A stretch of DNA of 64,000 nt from the NCBI RefSeq assembly GCF_003184185.1, contig NZ_QHJG01000009.1, forward strand, positions 73,519-137,518, given 5' to 3'. The stretch's first letter is position 1. Each line of letters begins with the position of its first letter. The notes beneath the pieces are model-generated. The model was not told where the DNA came from, did no database searches, and saw nothing but the letters and a program-made list of their open reading frames with translations. This stretch comes from Legionella qingyii (GTDB taxonomy: Bacteria; Pseudomonadota; Gammaproteobacteria; Legionellales; Legionellaceae). This document shows, piece after piece, positions 45,777 to 56,362 of this stretch. Made by a program: the position numbers and the translations under genes.

Positions 45777-46317
45777 AAAATATTAAGGAAAAGTAACTCC
45801 TTTTTTAGGATAAAAATTTGTTAACGGAGATTTTATATCGTGTTATAAATATAAGACGAAAAGTAGTATATAAAGCTTCAAATTTATGTGTAATTTACTC
45901 TTACCTCACTGAATTCTAATTACATACAAGCGTTACATGTAAATCCATTTGAGACGATTTGGTTATTTTGGGTGAACTAACTTAGTCAAGATTTTGACTA
46001 GGGTAGATGAGAACCAAGTATAGTTACGAGAATTTTCGTCTTGGTGATGGTTGTATCTTGGGAGTGCTTTGGTTCTTAGAAAGAGCGGTAATAAGTTGTT
46101 TAATATTATACGAAAACGGCTGAACCCAACAAAACGTTTTAGTCCACGCCTCTTTTCCCTACACAGTAATGTCATAAGTATTCGTTGTATATAGCCGTTA
46201 TTAACAACTCATGACGGTTGGTGGATAAGCGGTGACTAATAGTAGCAGATATAGTTTTATGAGGTAAAGGATTCGATATAAATTATTTATACGTACGATT
46301 GGTTTAACATTTATGTT
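45777..46317. other. 541-bp divergent intergenic region, possible gene remnant
   Basis: No complete gene is supported here. One mirrored frame (about 45990-46190) reads IYVAYEYCNDTSLFSAPDFA and KAYYNLLNNGEKDSWFREGS without a usable ATG, and the adjacent frame reads MEYFDIDDDNQWRIGGWQYS just upstream of it. Together they could be a frameshifted remnant of a gene. The region also contains the promoters of both flanking genes and a small hairpin near 46000. Confidence 0.45.
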
Positions 46318-47214
46318 TACTTTTGACGTCATTAAACCAGTTTGCATCTTATATGGCTATAAGGAAAACCTGTGAACATGGTTGAACTATTTCAACCATA
46401 AAGTTTACAGTAATAAAATGAATTACTCCTGCTTAAATTCTTCCGTGTACTTCGATTTAAACACCATAAACTACTATGACTCGGAGTTTGTTAATATCTC
46501 GTGATAGTTAGGGTTTCATTGGCTGATTTTTAACTCCAATATTTGTGCCCTTATCGTTCATGTCTTCTTCTTTTTGAACTAAAAATGGACTTCTTTGTAC
46601 GTCTTCTCGTTATATTTGAAGTAGAAATAGAAACATTCCTTTGGTATGGAACCCAATCACTCCTTAATTCACGATTTGGTCGTTATTATCTTTGATGATT
46701 TATAAGTTAATATGGGAAGAAGTGTTTTTTATGAGCGTCTGTCGAAGGTAATAAACTCCGGGGTACGAGTAGTCTAGTTCGTTAGTTTGAGAACGTTTTG
46801 TTAAATCGAGGTACAGAAACAATGTTTGATCTGAATAAGCTAAATAACGTAATAGTTACCGACAAATTATAAAAACAACTTAATTAGTCAGAATTTTAGT
46901 TTAACGTATTCCTATTTTCGTGCCTCAAAAGTGAAGTCAACTTATTGGACTAATTCCTAAAGTTATTTTTATATTATCTGAACCTTTTTCGTCTTTTGTT
47001 GAAACTTTTTTGTGTGTTTTTTCGGATAAGTTGTGAGTTATTTGGGGTACGACAGTGAGCTAACGTAGTACGATTCTTACACTTCTTCTTCCTTGACGAG
47101 CTTTTATTGAAAGGATTTAATTATCCGTTCGATCAACTTGACATACTGGTCAATCGTAATGTCCTTTTAGAACTGCTTCCACGTTTTCTATTAAAATGTG
47201 TTTTCTTGAAAACT
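46318..47214. CDS. Orphan protein, possible effector [M-]
   Basis: 298 residues from ATG 46318; the ribosome site is poor. The N-terminal half looks alpha/beta (KTAVIWSNVEYTDIPFGHLY, SNVIILLNEDEF, KFVVFDDTEPQTIIE). The C-terminal half is coiled coil rich in Lys and Asn (LINDFNK-like NLIKDFNKNIIDLEKAENNF). It ends DQLALQENLDEGAKDNFTQK then NF. No signal peptide or membrane span is visible. Acidic residues near the C-terminus and isolated position fit a Legionella effector but do not prove it. Confidence 0.77.
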
Positions 47215-47380
47215 CATATAACTTTTATGCCAAGTGATTTATCTTATACAACTGGAAAATAAATTAAGGTGGATAAAGGGCGTCTGCTCGGAACTCAAAA
47301 CATGTGTAGCGATTAAGTGTCTAAGTCAAAGTCGATAACGTTGTCGTTAGTGTTCGAAAGGAAAACTTATCATGTTTTTT

Positions 47381-48199
47381 GATACAAACACGTTAGAATA
47401 AGTCGTTACGTCGATTGGCCGTAGGACGTATTCATCGGACAAAAACTTGATTATCGACTCGTAAAAGAACTATAAATAGTGATCCGCAAAGTAATCCTAA
47501 TTAAACTATTTGTAAAAAATTCCGGTCAAATACCCTGTAAAAACGGGTAAATCGTCCAAATTAGACCCGTAGTTATAGACTTGTTCCATTAAAAACAAGA
47601 TTAACGACGCGACACGAAAATTAAGCGCGTAGTAGTATAACGGGTTCTTTTTTTGGTCGGGGTAACAGGGTCATAACTACATTTAATCGGGGATGACCCA
47701 AAAAGGGATTTTTCTTATTTAATGGTGGATCCAGGGGAAAGCCCACAACACGTGACTGCACCCAATGCCGTACATTTCCAACTACATATAGTGGACGTTA
47801 TACTTAATTGTAGGCATTACGTTCAAAAAACAGACTACCTAAGCAAAAAAATCTCCATTCGTGTCTGCTACGAACAAATTAACGGAAATAACGTAATCAT
47901 GAAAGTTGTCCTCCATTCGCTCAAGGTAGTGACCTTTTTCCCTATAGCTATATTACGTAATGTAGTATGGTTATATGAAGGGAGGTGGATTAAAGTAGGT
48001 AGGTTCAACTTCGTGATTGTTTTGAGCTCAATCCACACAATACGGACGCGCTTGCTTCTATAAATATCGTGTACAGAAAGCGAAAACCACTATTTAATAG
48101 CATCCGTTAAACACGGTGCTGGAACACCGGACGGCGTAAGGTTCGTATCGTTAAATTTTTGGGATTTGTGTTTTGTTCGTGTATTTATTAAGCACTGTA
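47381..48199. CDS. S1/P1-family zinc nuclease, secreted [M+]
   Basis: 272 residues from ATG 48199, directly after tolB (2 bases). The signal peptide MSRIIYVLVLCLGFLNCYA is cut before WNAAGHKVVAQIAYDNLSPK, so the mature N-terminal Trp and the GH His are the first zinc ligands. VMHYIDIPF, MLIHIAGDIHQPLHAV and GDLGGNLF complete the trinuclear zinc site. It would degrade single-stranded DNA or RNA, or 3'-nucleotides, outside the cytoplasm. It occupies the usual position of pal. Confidence 0.93.
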
Positions 48200-48201
48200 T
48201 T

Positions 48202-49461
48202 AATTGGGTTTATCCCTCTGGTGCGTCCAAGAACATGTAGAGGAAGAGCGCGCCCCTCAGAGTAAGAATAAGATGGCAGGTCTCTTTGCTATGGGTCATG
48301 TGGAAATAGAACTAATACCCAGCGCATATCTTAATTTGCTGGTAACCCACGTTATCTACCTCTGAGTAGCGCCGGTCTCTTACAGTCCGAATGTTAACCG
48401 GGTGGCGAACGTGAAACATTAGGATACAATTTAACGAACAGCAGCGCTACGTTGTATTACTATAAAAAGTATAGACCTCATATTCTTCGTGCGCGTAATA
48501 TCAACGGAAGTTTGCAATGAGCTGAATGAACCGGTAACCGATTTCTATTAGCTATATAAACTCCACTTGGTGGAGATGGACTCCATTTATTATTCGAAAA
48601 AGGTAGGCCTCGTATGGCACCAAGTCATAGTTATCGCAGTGGTTTCCAGTTAACGAAGTATAAGGGCCATAACTACAGATATGACATATAAAAACCACAG
48701 GGTGAAAATCTATTGTGATGTCGGTTAAGGGACGGTAGGCCTCTGGTGCGTCCACGGGGCAATTAAGGACCCTTTGATCATTAATTTGCAGAAACCGGAC
48801 AGAGTTGACTTTGTCATTTATAAACACGAGCAAAAAAGAGCTTTCTTTGTATCCTTTATCAAAATGGTAGTCCTCGGGTGCGACCTCTGTATTATCCGAG
48901 CCTACTTTAGTTGTTCGAAACACCTAATACAGGTAGGCGTAGTCGGTGAAGTTCGCTCATTACCCATGACGAGGATCAAGAAACCTGTCTTTATATTCGT
49001 TACGCCCATCTCTTTTAGGGGAAAAGTGGACAGTTGAAAACCATATAAAGTAGTGATTATACTACACGATTTCCGGACTAAACTAACCGCGACTAAACTA
49101 TCCAAAAACAATTATTTCAGCGAGGTAATCGATGACGTAGTCAATTTCATTTTGAGTGGAGTATTACTGAAGGATGAACCAATTGTGCGGGGCATTGTTG
49201 TGACAGTCGTGGCTCGACAAAATTTCATGATTAACTACTAACACTCAAGCGCGGAACACCCGGTCTTTGTTAAGCTTTGACTGGACTATTTAAATTCAGT
49301 AAAAGTTATTAAACAGGCTAAAGAACTCTACATAATAAACTCGGTTTTCTCAACTAACGATATCCATTTCGACTTAATTAGGGAACCCAGTTAAGATTTA
49401 GTTCTCGTTTTTAAACGACGCATTTTTTATGATTTTTGTCACATTATTAAGCCAATTAGTG
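48202..49461. CDS. tolB: Tol-Pal system protein TolB [M+]
   Basis: 419 residues. GTG 49461 after GAGGGGGTAAAACTC opens a signal peptide (VINRIITLFLVFFTQQIFA). The mature part starts [20 protein letters not shown], the TolB N-domain, and ends VQEPAWSPYLG in the beta-propeller. It is a periplasmic partner of TolA and Pal for outer-membrane constriction. Confidence 0.94.
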
Positions 49462-49466
49462 CTCAA

Positions 49467-50459
49467 AATGGGGGAGTGAACAAGACCAGCTTGCCAATTT
49501 GAATATAGCGCTTTGTTTGATTTACAAAGAACTAGACGTCCGTGTCCTTCACCACTACGAAATATTTATCGTCAAACGCGACTTGCTAGTTCGTTACCTA
49601 GTGGCGATGATGCCCAATTTCATTGAAGGTTATGGTAAGGTAGCCCTCGTTCCGCATAAGACTTAACTGAACTATTCGATGACAGTTGTAAAAGTCCATT
49701 ATAGGTCAAGGATGGATATCGTAATTGTTACTCGCGAAATATAAATAGTTGAAGTGGTCGTTATGCACGGACGAAGCGCCGTAAAAGACGACGAACACGA
49801 ACAAAACGACGTCGACGTCGGAGTCGAACTAAAAAAGCAAGGTAAAGACGAAAACGTTCGCGTCGAAAAAGAAAAGCCCGAACAAGGAGAAAATTAAAAA
49901 GTCGAACAAGGAAGAGACGGTAAAAAAAGAATAAGTTTAGTCGTTCGAAAAAGCGAAGGTCAAAGACAACGAATTGGTTGAGAAGAAAAACAAAGAAATT
50001 TAGAAGTTATGCGAATCGAAGGTTACGGAAAACGAGAAGTTCAAAAAAATTAGCGAAAAAAAGAAGGAGACGAACAAAAAATGCCCGTTATCGTTAAGAT
50101 AAGCGAAGAAGAAATTCAGCTCGTTCAACAACAACAAGAAAATAAGAAACAACGGAACGGCGAAGTCGGACAGCGAACTCAAGTAAAACAGCTAATTAAA
50201 GCCGGGAAAAAACAACGAGTGCGAGGACAAAGTTTGCTAACTGACAAAGGTATTGGACAAACAATAGCTGTGATTGGCGAAAGTGATAAAGTCAAACACC
50301 AAAGTGTCGCTAACCAACGAGATGGGGTCCGCACAAGAAGCAAAGTCGTCAATTTTGTCCGGCAACCGAACTCAATAGTCAGTTTTCGTAGTGGTGATTT
50401 TTTTCTACGTTCGGTTAACGCTGTTTTTTTCCAAATGCTATTGAACCTAGCTAATAGTA
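49467..50459. CDS. tolA: TolA, periplasm-spanning protein [M+]
   Basis: 330 residues from ATG 50459, overlapping the tolR stop by 4 bases. One N-terminal membrane helix (FFVAIGLHLFLVVMLLT) is followed by about 170 residues of Lys/Glu/Gln/Ala-rich coiled coil and a C-terminal domain with NAIGRNWILPENVDSSLSSQ. It couples TolQR energy to the outer membrane. Confidence 0.94.
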
Positions 50460-50914
50460 CGAACGGGGAGACTAAAAAGAACGAGACTTAGTCAGTTGTT
50501 AGGATGAACAAGACGTGGACGAACGAATTCATTTCGGTAACGGACTTGTTGGAAAGGTATACGTTGCGGGACTAGGGGGAAATGATTTTGTAATTCGAAA
50601 ACCGGACTAACGAAACGATTAAGGTTGAGACGTCGCTGTGCTTGTTGATTTCGAACCCTGAGATATCCGAGTCGCCCACACGACGACTATAATTCTTTTA
50701 TTCATGGAACGACTAAGTGACTTTGTTATTATCCAAGAGATAGACATCCACGGTTTAAGACCGAACGCCGAAATCCGTTTAGATGTCAATGAGGGACTGA
50801 ATCGTAACCACGACACTAGTATTTCTATTGTTCATTTTGGTTGTAATGTAGCTATATTCCATGCTGTAATTAAAGACTATACCCTGCGAGTGCAAACCAA
50901 AAACGAGACTAGTA
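50456..50914. CDS. tolR: TolR, ExbD-family membrane protein [M+]
   Basis: 152 residues from ATG 50914. EINVVPYIDVMLVLLVIFMI is the ExbD/TolR helix with the functional Asp, and a periplasmic domain follows (VTVDLPKAAS). It forms the proton-driven motor with TolQ. The tail QVGLLTDSEQEKSEGQA is longer than in E. coli. Confidence 0.94.
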
Positions 50915-50922
50915 AAGTTTAA

Positions 50923-51597
50923 GATGGGAGAATGTCAAAGTGACAAAACAACAAGATATTCGCTATAATTAAGAAGGACTTTGTTCAGTTTAGCTAAATT
51001 ATTTAGTAATCGTGCGCAACATATAGCCAATATACGTTATTGACGGCCATAACGACATTTATTCGGGTTTCGACACCGATGATTGCGAAGTCTTTATGGA
51101 CCTCGCTGGTATCGCTACCAACGAACAACTCGTACCGGATTACGGACTTTACTCCAGTAATAGGGGGTTTGTCATGGTTTATTAGGATGCATTCCACGTT
51201 ATCTCGGCTGCCTTCGTTTTTTGCCATTTACAAAAAGGTCGAAAAGACGAAGAAAACGTACCCATTAAACGTATTGAGCAACCTACCCAAGTTATTAATG
51301 TAACGGATCAAAAGATCGGGCATGTTTAAGAAATTTCGGTCGTACCTTTTATCGACGGTATGGTAGAGCAAGAAGACTTAATGATAGCTATAGACGTATT
51401 TCAGACGAATTTAGTGGCGATAGGGTTTTAGAAACTAATTTTCTTAGTCACTCGACAAAAAATGCTAATTTTTTGGTCCGCGCAACTTTATAATTACAGG
51501 TACTTCATTACCTTCGTCGTCGCTCATTGTAGTACTGACTAAATTGTTGATCTGGACGAACGTATTTCATGTAATTATGTAAACGAACTAATGGGTA
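50923..51597. CDS. tolQ: TolQ, proton-channel protein [M+]
   Basis: 224 residues from ATG 51597 after GGAGATAATATAA. The three-helix MotA/ExbB layout shows as LVVKSVMMLLAAASITSWTL, ASVGSIAPYVGLFGTVWGIM and APGISEALVATALGLFTAIP, each of them conserved. It is an inner-membrane energiser of Tol. Confidence 0.95.
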
Positions 51598-51684
51598 AAT
51601 ATAATAGAGGTCATGGTTCTAGAATAAAATAATTAGCAGTAGCCTAATATCAAAATGGACGTTCGGCCGTTGCTATTGTTGAGA

Positions 51685-52068
51685 AATTAGTTCACTTTTA
51701 GCAAAACCAAAGTCAAACGATAGGTGTGTATGGTGAACTTAAAATCGAAGTGTTTAATGAAACGGAACGACTAAAACGTACCAAACGAGTTTATTTTTTG
51801 ATGTTCGAGGATTAACAACTTGAACTCAAAATTGACAATTGTTTAGTAGATTAGCTCGTCCACGAAATATTGCTTGTACACGTAGCATATATCGTTTTTC
51901 TCATAGGACAAAGTAATTTAGTCTGTCTTAATTTAATAAAACGGAATTGTAAAGACAAGCTCGGGCGAGTTTTATTGTTTCTATCAAGCGTACTATTTGT
52001 TAAGGGTACATCAGATGCAGAAGTCGCATTTGTGCTTTCCTAACAACTACGTGCCAACATCGTAGGTA
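51685..52068. CDS. ybgC: Acyl-CoA thioesterase YbgC [M+]
   Basis: 127 residues from ATG 52068, 4 bases after the ruvB stop. FRVYAEDVDYMGIVYHANYL is the hot-dog thioesterase motif with the catalytic Asp. It is the usual first gene of the tol cluster and hydrolyses acyl-CoA or acyl carrier protein intermediates. Confidence 0.94.
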
Positions 52069-52071
52069 ACT

Positions 52072-53082
52072 AGTTAGGACAAGGTGTCACAAATTTGGTT
52101 TTACGACCATGCGAGCACCACACCGATAAGATGGAGAACCACACGCGTATTCCTTAGGAACAACATAATTTTTACCAAGGTTTTGCAGAAGCTAACACGG
52201 GAAAAGGAGTGGTTAACGACGCCGATACGATAGTTGAGGATGGCCTGGAGGTAATTTAACAAGTTAATGACGATTGTCGTTAAAGGATAGGTACTCTAGC
52301 TTTGGTATAAACAGATGTAGGTTGTAAAGATCTCGAAAAACGCGATATAGTTGTAATTACTACGGCGGTGGAAATTGAAGGCGTATTAGAGATTGAGCAG
52401 CATTGTTTGCTAAACGTTATGCACCACACGGAGAACTGGAGTTACGTTAAAGAAAACGAGGAAGCCCAAATCAAAAATGTAATTCATTAACACGGCTGGC
52501 ACGTTGTTAAACACAATTACTTAGTTGTCTTATTATAAGGTCTGCGACGTGTTATGGTTTAGCTAGAGACTCCCCACTTCATTCATTGGGTCGAGCCCAA
52601 CAACGAGGTTAGTTCCATTTTCCGCCGTTAAGGTCAAACTATCTCGCACGCCGTCCGGGGAGTGGTTAGTACTATAGGTCAAATATTAGAAGGTAACGTC
52701 CTATCTCATAAAGAAGTTAATGTCCCGATTCAGATACTTAAAGTAGTTACTTCTCATGTAGTAAACGAACTTCCAACCATTCATAACGACGTTACAGTGG
52801 ACGTGCAAGTTAGTGTCCTGGACTACAAACTGCGTTTAATTGTGGGTAAAGTACCCGTTATTACAACCGATTTCATCAAAATGGTTCCGGTCCTCCTGGT
52901 TTCTAATTTTGTACTAGGTTCCGTAGGAAAGCGAAAAACCGACGTAGTTATTTTTAGACGTAGACGCTTGAGTGCCGTAGGACGGGATATATGAGTGCTT
53001 CTGAATCCCCAGATTAGCGTGCTAGTTACCGGAGAAGGCTCCGTCATGAAACTCATGACTAATTCGCCAGTGAAAGGTCGTA
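52072..53082. CDS. ruvB: Holliday junction helicase subunit RuvB [M+]
   Basis: 336 residues from ATG 53082. MLESDRLISTQSTASEEAID opens the protein. Walker A GPPGLGKTT is at about 62, Walker B is VLFIDEIHRL, sensor I GATTRAGLLTSPLRDRFGI and the C-terminal winged helix FLIQQGFLMRTPRGR follow. It drives branch migration with RuvA. No ruvA or ruvC precedes it here. Confidence 0.96.
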
Positions 53083-53220
53083 TTTTCAAGAAAATCTCAA
53101 GTTAACTTACAATCGTAAAATAGTATACAAAAAAATAATCGTCGAATAAACAACTTATATACGTCTCTTTTAGATTTTTAAATTGATTTATAGGAGCAAC
53201 TTTACTATAAAGTGGACTCG

Positions 53221-53248
53221 GGTCCTATTATAGTTAGAAATAGGACCG
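53221..53248. terminator. CCAGGATAA/TTATCCTGG hairpin
   Basis: The 9-bp perfect stem lies about 40 bases after the stop of the 209-residue paralog and before ruvB. No strong T-run follows, so termination strength is uncertain. Confidence 0.5.
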
Positions 53249-53286
53249 AAGTAAAACAGTTCATAAACATCTCATTTAACTCAAAC

Positions 53287-53916
53287 AATCAAATAATTAT
53301 GGACGTCAACGGGAAGAAACCTTATAAGTAAGTTGAGTTTAAGAAATCTCCCACTGAGTCTTCCACCGCATGTGAATTTTTTACTATAATTAAAAAAAAG
53401 AGCAAATTTGAGGACGAGTTGTACTCATGTACTAAATTTAAGTAGTTATGTTAATTTTTTCAAGCGACAACTCATCTAACGGCAGTACGTTCGTTAACAA
53501 TCATATCGTTCTCGTTTTTTTCCTAATTGACGATGGTCACCTCCGCGGTTATTTTGTGTTATTCTTTTCTTATATGGACTTTCGCATCGGGTTGTATCAT
53601 TAAGATTACTTCACTCTTATAAAAGTTCTTGATACAAACTAAAAGATTCACGAAAATAAAGTAGTTCAAGAAAATTGTGCAGGAGTCTAAAATCGACGGG
53701 CAAAAAATCAGGAAGCTCCGGTCATTGTTCCTCGAGTATATAAAATTACGAAAGAAAAAGACGAACAAATAGTTAGCGTAGTTATATATTAAACACTATT
53801 ATTCGAAATTAACAAAAATTAACAAAAAGTTAAAGAAGTAAGTCGCGGTGAGGAAATATTTCACGTAGTTAAAAAAATAGCGTAAGAACATTTGCATAAA
53901 GGTTACTTGATCAGTA
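53287..53916. CDS. Paralogous orphan membrane protein, copy 2 [M+]
   Basis: 209 residues from ATG 53916 after AAGGGATGAATT. An N-terminal helical domain (MTSSLEIRLQECDKKIDALY) is followed by two membrane segments near residues 115-155 (LCWATLSGIFFSYCVLLAPP; NPFFALAILTIACMTAIYST) and FFNCIDEFKSCTHVEQEFKR EKKLISFFK. The last segment closely matches the neighbouring 202-residue protein, so the pair is a tandem duplication. Function unknown. Confidence 0.83.
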
Positions 53917-53926
53917 TTAAGTAGGG

Positions 53927-53983
53927 AATTAAATTGCTTCTTTTTTATTGTTGCCGAAACTAATCTCAGGCAACTGTAAAGTA
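53927..53983. CDS. 18-codon leader ORF before paralog copy 2 [M+]
   Basis: ATG with a good AGAGGAATTAA site encodes MKCQRTLIKAVVIFSSLN and stops 10 bases before the start of the 209-residue gene. It could be a leader peptide or a leftover from the duplication. Its small size makes it uncertain. Confidence 0.3.
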
Positions 53984-54003
53984 AATTAAGGAGAATAAAG
54001 GGC

Positions 54004-54082
54004 AAAAAATACGCGCCCGTTATATCTCTGTGTGATTCTACATGGATAAAAATTACACCAAAATGACCTAAGGCGCGTATTT
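54004..54082. repeat. TTTATGCGCGG...CCGCGCATAAA inverted repeat
   Basis: Two 11-base perfect arms 54 bases apart lie in the gap between the two paralogs, just before copy 2 and its leader ORF. It may be a regulatory structure, or a border left by the duplication. Confidence 0.55.
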
Positions 54083-54227
54083 CGCGTCTTGCATCCGATT
54101 ACCTCTTTAACAGTTGTCTGGGATCATTTATTAGTCCCGCAAAATATAGTATTAACTTTCCTGATAATTTCTACTACATTGGTTAACTTTTTTTTGTAAT
54201 TTTTATTTTATTTAAAGTAGAGGGTTT

Positions 54228-54836
54228 GATTGGTATATAACCTCAGTATAGATGTCTGTTAACGCGTACACTTGAACGCTGAGAATTAAGGACACACCTC
54301 CTTTACAGACCAAATTTTTTACTATGGTTCGAAGCAAGAGCGAGTAGAAGAAGTTTGTTAGCTCATGTTCTAAACTTTAGTAGTTACGTAAGTTTTTTAA
54401 ATAAATAACTAAAATAGTAATCACGTCACTTTTCCTAACGATTTGAATCAGGTGTTTAACCTAACCCACGCCAATGACTCCATCGTGTTTTATTCGTTTG
54501 TCCTCAACGATATCGGGTTTTTCGGTAAAGGTCACGGAATCGTTATAATATTTTCTGTTATGGATTAAAAGACAATTTCCATCAGAGAACTTAAAAAACA
54601 TTACGGACAAGACGTCTTTCGAGTGGTAAAAATTGAAACTGATCTACGAGTTGTTTATTAAGTATTCGAAGATGTTAACGGACCCCTACTATCCAACTAA
54701 ATAGCTTACTTGCGAATATTATGCGTAGTTGAAAACAATCAACAACGTCTTAGTAACAAAGTACAAGCAAAAGATATATTTCGGCATTTTCAAATAGTGC
54801 TGTTGAAAGATTTGCAGAAAGGTCTCCTAATCCGTA
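54228..54836. CDS. Paralogous orphan membrane protein, copy 1 [M+]
   Basis: 202 residues from ATG 54836 after GAAGAGTTAAATTC. It has an N-terminal helical domain (MPNPLERRLESCRDKLLRLY), two membrane segments (AFWAIATPVCLFCATSV; LSLAILFTALMI) and FFECIDDFKSCTRLFEEDER then SLVSFFK. Domain order and the last motif match copy 2. It stands 95 bp after the sigma-factor gene, so it may be part of its regulon or a membrane partner. Confidence 0.83.
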
Positions 54837-54930
54837 CTTAAATTGAGAAGTATTATAAATATTTTCATTGACTAATTATTTATTAGTTTTTAACGCAAGT
54901 ATAGTATTATCACCTTTCTTCTTTACAGAT

Positions 54931-55488
54931 AATTTGTTTAACTGAATAACTAAGGTACTAATCAAAAGCACGGGATTTTTATGCTCTTGCGTGACAAGGC
55001 TAACCCGTTAGGTAGAAAAAACGTTACAGAAGTATTCTAACTGGTAGATCCTATATGTATCGTATTGTTTCTGCATTGAGAAAACTATTTCATCTTTCTT
55101 GATCGAGGTTAACAAGTGGTTTAAGCTATAATTAATTATTTATAAGACCTCTGTCGACGTGACTCCCTATTATTAATAGTCGTATAAGTCGAAGGTCTAG
55201 GTATGCATCTAATCGTCGTGCTATCACTAAAAATTAACATAAAACTCATTAAGCCATGTTGGTACATCTTTTGGCTGTAAAAAGAAATTTTATTACATTC
55301 ATCGCTATATGAAATTAATTATGAAGAACACGGTCTAGTGATCGTAAACGAGATAGAACTTATACATTCACTTATTAAACAACATAAAATAACAATATTG
55401 CGCTGTTGTTGTCTAATATTCGAAGGTACAGTGGAACAGAGCGGTTTAATTAGTTCAGGAGTAGTGACATTCTTCAAAGAAATGAGTA
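54931..55488. CDS. rpoE: ECF sigma factor, RpoE type [M+]
   Basis: 185 residues from ATG 55488 after GAGGAAGTG. Region 2 shows DLINLARQGDMEAYNLLLSR and DLAQEVLIKVYRYLHYFKEK. Region 4 shows LRLCYAMYILDGQSYEDIAK and PIGTVRSRIFRARK. Size and the C-terminal MESISQFV fit RpoE-like extracytoplasmic sigma factors. No RseA/MucA-like anti-sigma gene is adjacent; two orphan membrane proteins follow instead. Confidence 0.92.
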
Positions 55489-55546
55489 GTGAAGGAGTAT
55501 TAAGGTAATAAATTTACTAACCAGAAATAAACATGGAATACAAGTT

Positions 55547-55963
55547 AATATATGATGAAACCGAATAAAACTCTACATCGTCCGCATTAACTACTAAGCA
55601 TTAAACTAGTTCTTTATTTTGCTAAGCAAAAAAAACAAACCTTAAATGTTTAAGTTATTCAACTTTTTTTCCTAATACTTAATCTTGATGCCGAACCCAT
55701 ATACTAAGAAATAATGGAAAAACGTAAAGGTTTTAGGTAAATAATGGTTATTTAACTTAAAAAAATTAACTACTGGTGCCTGAAACTAATTGGGTTAGTT
55801 ACATGTTATTTTGCTTTTAATCTGGGTCGTTTTAATCAAACTAGTTATCTATATACCTACTTTTTTCTTAATTTTATCAACATTACTCTATATGGTGATT
55901 TTAGTTTGCATTTATTTAAAAACTGAAAGGACCGAGTTAATAATAAAGCCTATTATCACTGTT
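55547..55963. CDS. YgfX-like membrane protein [M+]
   Basis: 138 residues if the TTG at 55963 is used; no ATG or GTG exists in this frame near the start, and it overlaps sdhE by 29 bases. One hairpin of two membrane helices (LILVVYLITTILILFSSIYL; LIKLILLGLIFVLLYID) is followed by a small soluble domain. Length, topology and position after sdhE match E. coli YgfX (CptA). The conserved pair affects flavin-linked enzymes or division proteins in other bacteria. Confidence 0.8.
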
Positions 55964-56180
55964 AAAGAAAATTGAGAAATAGAACTCCTAGAAGTACCGG
56001 GTAATTGGTTCGTTTGTCGAGACCTAGTCATGTTGAATTATTACTTAATTTTCGTCGTTCAAGAACACAACTATTTACTAGGTGAACTACAAGTTCTTTG
56101 GCAACGTTTTATTCCAGATTAAGGTCGTAAGGGGCTGCCGTTACGGTACGTTCAAAACGAAAAAGGAACTATAGGTTGTA
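55935..56180. CDS. sdhE: Succinate dehydrogenase assembly factor SdhE [M+]
   Basis: 81 residues from ATG 56180. KLAWHCRRGMLELDLILQRF contains the RGMLELD motif that promotes FAD attachment to SdhA. Length is typical. It is divergent from ygfZ, as in many gammaproteobacteria. Confidence 0.95.
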
Positions 56181-56362
56181 CAATTTAGAGAAACACTAGA
56201 ATAATGTCTGTTTACTATGTGATGACAGAAACATTTGCCTTTAGTAATTTAAAAGTAAATTTTATGTAAAGCATACCACTCAAATTTCTTAATCTTTTTG
56301 AGAATTCTAAAACTAAGCGTCAATAGGTATTATATTTTCATTGACAAAAAATCCATTCTTAT

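Noticed and set aside
50081..50491. Printed-strand 136-codon ORF rich in Gln, Lys and Glu
   Set aside because: It mirrors the low-complexity coiled coil of tolA, which stays stop-poor in several frames.
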